NCBI GenBank assembly: GCA_021325095.1
Contig: JAJPHV010000152.1
Span: 1-64,000, forward strand
Direction: 5' to 3'
DNA length: 64,000 nucleotides
Source: Chloroflexota bacterium
GTDB taxonomy: Bacteria > Chloroflexota > Anaerolineae > Aggregatilineales > UBA2796
Shown one piece after another: positions 63,378-64,000 of this stretch (positions within the stretch are counted from its first letter, which is position 1; each line of letters starts with the position of its first letter). The notes beneath the pieces are model-generated. The model did not search any database, was not told where the DNA came from, and saw only the letters and a list, made by a program, of their open reading frames with translations. Made by a program: the position numbers and the translations under genes.

Positions 63378-64000
63378 GTTTCGCCTTCCTTCCTGTGATT
63401 AAGCCAATATTGTGCTGGAGAGCTTCTGCCCAGGCGTTGTCCTGTTCGAGTAATTCGAGTGCGCGCAAAGCTGAGGCACCCATTTCGTTAGCCTCTTCTT
63501 GTACGCCATTCATGTGCTGAATATCATCTGGCGTCCAGGGAGCAGTCTCTATCCCGGCATCCCACAGCATGTCCTGTGTGTAGTCCACCAAAGTGTTGCC
63601 GGACATACCGAACAGCCAGCGCAGCAGATTGGCGAGATCGGCGTGAGGGCAATCTTCGCCGTCAGGTTCGAGGCTGGCGATGAGTCGAGTGGCAACTTCT
63701 CTAGCCTGGTCCGCATTGCCCTTGGCTGGGATACCGAACCAGGCTGCGATAGGTACAAGTCGAGGGGCCATCTCGGCCAGTTCACCGAAGTATTCGTCCA
63801 CGTCAACGCCAAGGGCATCAAAAGGCACACCGAACTTGAATTCCTCAACGTCGTTCAACTCGGCGATCAGGTATCGGTTTGCGCCGTCGCAGATGGCCCG
63901 GTTGAGAGCTATGTAACCCTCACCACGCCATAGACGCTTTACCACATCAGCATATACGTCATGAAAGCAGACCCGGCAAACGGATAGCGCGTATTCCAAG
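63304..64000 (-). CDS. PRTRC-cassette protein upstream of B, possibly protein F (partial)
   Basis: The gene is open to the window edge, so its start lies outside. 231 residues are visible with 'YALSVCRVCFHDVYADVVKR', 'LWWTLHRT'-like helical stretches and an acidic C terminus. In standard PRTRC cassettes protein F precedes B, which is why I suggest F; I cannot confirm it from motifs. Confidence 0.45.
   Translation of the reverse strand, partial: LEYALSVCRVCFHDVYADVVKRLWRGEGYIALNRAICDGANRYLIAELNDVEEFKFGVPFDALGVDVDEYFGELAEMAPRLVPIAAWFGIPAKGNADQAREVATRLIASLEPDGEDCPHADLANLLRWLFGMSGNTLVDYTQDMLWDAGIETAPWTPDDIQHMNGVQEEANEMGASALRALELLEQDNAWAEALQHNIGLITGRKAKRDRTTLQWPQYARYDDPDTAKPHP

Noticed and set aside
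1-64000. CRISPR arrays, rRNA or tRNA genes
   Set aside because: No regularly spaced direct repeats and no rRNA or complete tRNA sequence were seen.

Overview
The window reads as a chromosomal or large-plasmid segment of a non-model, probably monoderm-like bacterium. I infer Chloroflexota (Anaerolineae-like) from the mix of PCYCGC lipoproteins, a DUF3105 protein, a DUF2085 membrane protein, SH3/SGNH secreted proteins with Pro/Thr linkers, a two-domain multicopper oxidase and a GAF-rich set of sensor kinases. This is family-level inference, as no rRNA or tRNA gene is visible.

Layout. (1) 0.1-5.5 kb, minus strand: a four-gene membrane quality-control operon: a CDF transporter-HflK fusion, HflC, HflK and a membrane-anchored parvulin/SurA-like PPIase. 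(2) 5.7-15.4 kb: a copper/redox block. It holds two related small secreted Cys/His proteins, a decayed ZIP transporter, a CopC-CopD-cytochrome c fusion with two small partners, an ArsR/SmtB regulator with a complete alpha-5 metal site, and a tight five-gene minus operon (PCYCGC lipoprotein, CuA cupredoxin, DUF1573 protein, NosR/NapH-type Fe-S protein, CuA-cytochrome c). A Fur-like box separates that operon from a divergent P1B ATPase. (3) 18-35 kb: a NarL-type response regulator and DegS-type kinase, cytochrome c, DUF3105, a deacetylase with an in-frame stop, multicopper oxidase, secreted SH3 proteins, DsbA-like and TlpA-like thioredoxin proteins, a DUF2085 protein, a methyltransferase, CcdA split by an IS, a YtkA/FixH-like lipoprotein, rhodanese and an M23 peptidase. 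A recurrent palindrome CGCCRNNTGGCGTAT sits in front of four of these transcription units and suggests one regulon.

(4) 35-38.5 kb: a receiver / GAF histidine kinase / receiver cluster. (5) 38.6-44.3 kb: mobilisation genes: HU-like protein, VirD4/TraG coupling protein, HUH relaxase-like protein, RHH proteins, and an intergenic region with an oriT-like inverted repeat. (6) 44.5-48.6 kb: a pile-up of mobile DNA: an IS1182-type element split by an IS3-type element, a 97-bp mini-element with related ends, and a 112-bp MITE inside a hypothetical gene. (7) 48.9-52.4 kb: plasmid-type accessory genes (nuclease-like protein, tandem-OB SSB, small unknowns) separated by good terminators. (8) 52.8-57.9 kb: P450, sensor kinase, thioesterase, receiver. 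(9) 58-61 kb: a tyrosine recombinase and an unknown partner clipped by an ISKra4-type element. (10) 61.2-64 kb: a PRTRC-like cassette with an E1-like ThiF protein, an E2-like protein B and a further protein running off the edge. The coupling protein, relaxase, SSB and PRTRC genes make a plasmid or integrative conjugative element likely for at least 38-64 kb.

All IS junctions were read by eye. In four cases removing the insert plus one target duplication restores a continuous reading frame, which is strong internal evidence for the boundaries given.
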